Shown in pieces: positions 62,295-64,000 of a stretch of 64,000 nt of DNA. Origin of the DNA: Dickeya zeae NCPPB 2538 (lineage in GTDB: Bacteria; Pseudomonadota; Gammaproteobacteria; Enterobacterales; Enterobacteriaceae); contig NZ_CM001977.1 in assembly GCF_000406165.1 (NCBI RefSeq), positions 793,090 through 857,089 on the forward strand, given 5' to 3'. The translations under genes and the position numbers were made by a program. The notes under the pieces were generated by a model that did not search any database, had not been told where the DNA came from, and was given only the letters and a program-made list of their open reading frames with translations. How positions within the stretch are numbered: position 1 is the stretch's first letter; the number at the start of each line of letters is the position of its first letter.

Positions 62295-62385
62295 TGGGAC
62301 CTCGTACGTTCGCGTCTATGGCTATTCTATTAATCACGCGATGGTGTTACCAGAAATATGTATTATAAATGCATGAAATGGCAAG

Positions 62386-62404
62386 GCGACCGCCGGGCGG
62401 TCGC
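62386..62404. terminator. Hairpin downstream of norW
   Basis: GCGACCG / CGGTCGC stem with CCGGG loop lies 12 bp after the norW stop on the leftward strand; no strong T run follows, so terminator strength is uncertain. Confidence 0.5.
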
Positions 62405-62415
62405 TGGATACACCA

Positions 62416-63591
62416 TCATAATGACAGTTGTCGTAGCAGTGGGAAGGCCTCTTTCATGCGGTCGCCGCCGACCACGAAGGCCCGTAACTGTTCCCCTGCC
62501 ATTCCCTTTGCCACGATGCCGCCATGATCGGCGATGAGGTGCCAGGTGAGTGCCGGGTTTTGTGTTTCCCCCGCCAGTTGCAACGGAAACAACGGCGTTT
62601 TTACTTTAATCAACATCGCAGGCAGGGTGAGTGGCTGCTCCCCTTGAGGGTGATGAGTTTCCGGGGGAAGGCGTGCGACAATACTGTGAGCCGCGATGCT
62701 GGCGGTCAACTGGATCGGTTGTAAAAAGGGCAGCAGTTTACCGTTAATTTCAGCGCAATCTCCCAACGCATAAATATGCGGATCAGAGGTGCGTAACTGG
62801 CTGTCGGTGACGATACCACGGTTTACCGACAGGCCTGCCGCTGCGGCCAGACCGGTATTGGCACGCAGTCCGATGGCGGAGATGACTTCGTCTACCATCA
62901 GTGTGCGGCCGGATACCAGCGTTACGCGCAGGCCTGTCTCGGTTTTTTCCACCTGCTGGAGCTCGGTGTCGAGTAGCAGTTCCACCCCTTGTTGCAGCAA
63001 TGTGGTTTGCAGGCGGGCGCTGAGTTCGACAGGCAGAAGACCGGAAAGAAGATGCGATGCCCGATCCGCCACCATGACCTGTTTACCGGCTTGCGCCATA
63101 TCCATCGCCAGTTCACTACCGATCAACCCCGCGCCGACTACCAGAATACGTGTTGCCTGCATCAGGCGAGTTTCCGCCTGACGATACTCCTGCTGGCTAT
63201 TGAGCGTCAGCATCCATTCACGACCGGGAATGGGGGGGAGCACGGCGCTGGCACCGGTAGCCAGCACCAGTGTGTGGTAATCATACTGACGGTTACCACA
63301 GATGACGTGGCGTCGACTGGCGTCAATCGCGGTGACGGCGGTATGCGCCAACAGGGTAATCCGCTGTTCTTCAGCAAAGTGCGCGGCACTCATGCGTGTC
63401 AGGTCGTCGGCTCGGCGTTGCTGGCTTAACACATGGCTGAGCTCCGGCTTGCTGTAGTCGTCACCGCTGTCGGCGGTGATCAGGCGAATAGGGCAGTGAG
63501 CATGCTGTTTACGCAGGCTTTTAATCAATTGCCGGGCAGCAAAGCCTGCCCCGACAACGATTGTTTCATCAGAAATGATTTCATCAGACAT
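62416..63591 (-). CDS. norW: NADH:flavorubredoxin reductase NorW
   Basis: This 391-residue FAD enzyme passes electrons from NADH to the rubredoxin domain of NorV for nitric-oxide reduction under low oxygen. FAD motif IVVGAGFAARQLIKSLRKQH begins near residue 10; NAD motif ILVVGAGLIGSELAMDMA near residue 148; YALGDCAEING near 275. It follows norV with a 9-bp gap. In E. coli the pair is induced by NorR; that gene would lie beyond the right edge. Confidence 0.94.
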   Translation of the reverse strand: MSDEIISDETIVVGAGFAARQLIKSLRKQHAHCPIRLITADSGDDYSKPELSHVLSQQRRADDLTRMSAAHFAEEQRITLLAHTAVTAIDASRRHVICGNRQYDYHTLVLATGASAVLPPIPGREWMLTLNSQQEYRQAETRLMQATRILVVGAGLIGSELAMDMAQAGKQVMVADRASHLLSGLLPVELSARLQTTLLQQGVELLLDTELQQVEKTETGLRVTLVSGRTLMVDEVISAIGLRANTGLAAAAGLSVNRGIVTDSQLRTSDPHIYALGDCAEINGKLLPFLQPIQLTASIAAHSIVARLPPETHHPQGEQPLTLPAMLIKVKTPLFPLQLAGETQNPALTWHLIADHGGIVAKGMAGEQLRAFVVGGDRMKEAFPLLRQLSL

Positions 63592-63600
63592 GGCCGTTCC

Positions 63601-64000
63601 TTAGTTGATGGGGTTAAACACGTCTTTGCCTAAGCTGCATTCGGGGCATAAGAAGGTGTCCGGTACATCAGACCAGGTGGTACCCGGTGCCACGTCCTGC
63701 ATCGGTTCGCCGATAGCCGGGTCGTAAATCCACTGGCATACGCTGCACTGCATGCGCCCGCTATACTGCGGCTCAGAGGTGTTGCTACAGGCGCAGGGGG
63801 AGGCGGCGGTTATCTCTGCGGATATGCCGGTGTCGGTCGCCACGGGCGTGGGGCTGATGTCCGTGGCGACCGGTGATACGGTTAACGGATGCAGCGCCCA
63901 TTGGCGGGCAATTTCTCGACCATGTTCCCGGCAAATTGCCAGCGCAGACCCATCCGGACGCCATTTGGTTTTCAGCGACAGCGTGGTCTCGAAACCCGCG
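63601..64000 (-). CDS. norV: Flavorubredoxin NorV, C-terminal part (cut by window edge)
   Basis: The open frame runs to the window edge. The visible 132 residues include WRPDGSALAICREHGREIAR, a variable linker and the rubredoxin domain with MQCSVCQWIYDP and DTFLCPECSLGK, two CX2C pairs that bind iron. NorV reduces nitric oxide to nitrous oxide anaerobically. The diiron and flavodoxin domains lie outside. Directly upstream of norW in one operon. Confidence 0.95.
   Translation of the reverse strand, partial: AGFETTLSLKTKWRPDGSALAICREHGREIARQWALHPLTVSPVATDISPTPVATDTGISAEITAASPCACSNTSEPQYSGRMQCSVCQWIYDPAIGEPMQDVAPGTTWSDVPDTFLCPECSLGKDVFNPIN

Overview
The window looks like a chromosomal segment of a soft-rot enterobacterium (Pectobacteriaceae, most like Dickeya or a close relative). 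Housekeeping proteins read almost residue for residue like E. coli counterparts, but the gene order is that of a plant pathogen. A four-gene ferredoxin-piracy (Fus) operon, known from Pectobacterium, is present. This placement rests on remembered protein sequences and synteny, not on a database search. No insertion sequence, prophage, tRNA, rRNA or CRISPR array was recognised.

Layout. 1-12.9 kb is conserved core: smpB (cut), ratA-ratB, bamE, recN with two LexA boxes, nadK, grpE with a sigma-32 promoter, mntH with a Fur box, nudK, talA, maeB, yaiI-hemF and ypeA. 13.1-21.4 kb is the Fus operon (fusB TonB-like, fusA receptor, fusC M16 protease, fusD ABC exporter-type protein) behind two abutting Fur boxes, lying between ypeA and yfeY. 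22.4-39.8 kb is a complete copy of the E. coli 'ydi' locus in the same gene order: ydiL, ydiM, (an added LysR gene), ydiN, ydiB, aroD, ydiF, ydiO, ydiP, ydiQRST, fadK. Here it sits between yfeY and yfeX. 39.9-42.5 kb holds sfsB, a PAS-LuxR regulator and an NCS1-type permease. 42.7-44.6 kb is yfeX and cysM. 44.6-50.1 kb is macAB, divergent from a CpxAR-like two-component system. 50.2-52.2 kb is a Tat-exported crotonase-fold protein divergent from an HxlR regulator. 52.3-58.4 kb is crr-ptsI-ptsH, cysK, cysZ and zipA. From 58.6 kb the order changes to yjeH, ubiK and the FMN riboswitch with ribB, then tehB, norW and norV (cut).

How the genes work together. The Fus operon should bind plant ferredoxin at the surface, import it whole and cut it in the periplasm to free iron, under iron repression. 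The ydi block joins shikimate/quinate handling (YdiB, AroD, two MFS transporters) to a CoA-activation and acyl-CoA dehydrogenase/FixABCX-type electron-transfer set (YdiF, FadK, YdiO, YdiQRST). The set resembles the carnitine Cai/Fix system. My inference is that it may use shikimate- or quinate-derived enoyl-CoA as an anaerobic electron acceptor. Two details stand out there: ydiP, the AraC-type regulator, is split by a frameshift at a run of seven A, and an unannotated 44-codon ORF with a CX2CX2CX3C motif lies directly before ydiQ.
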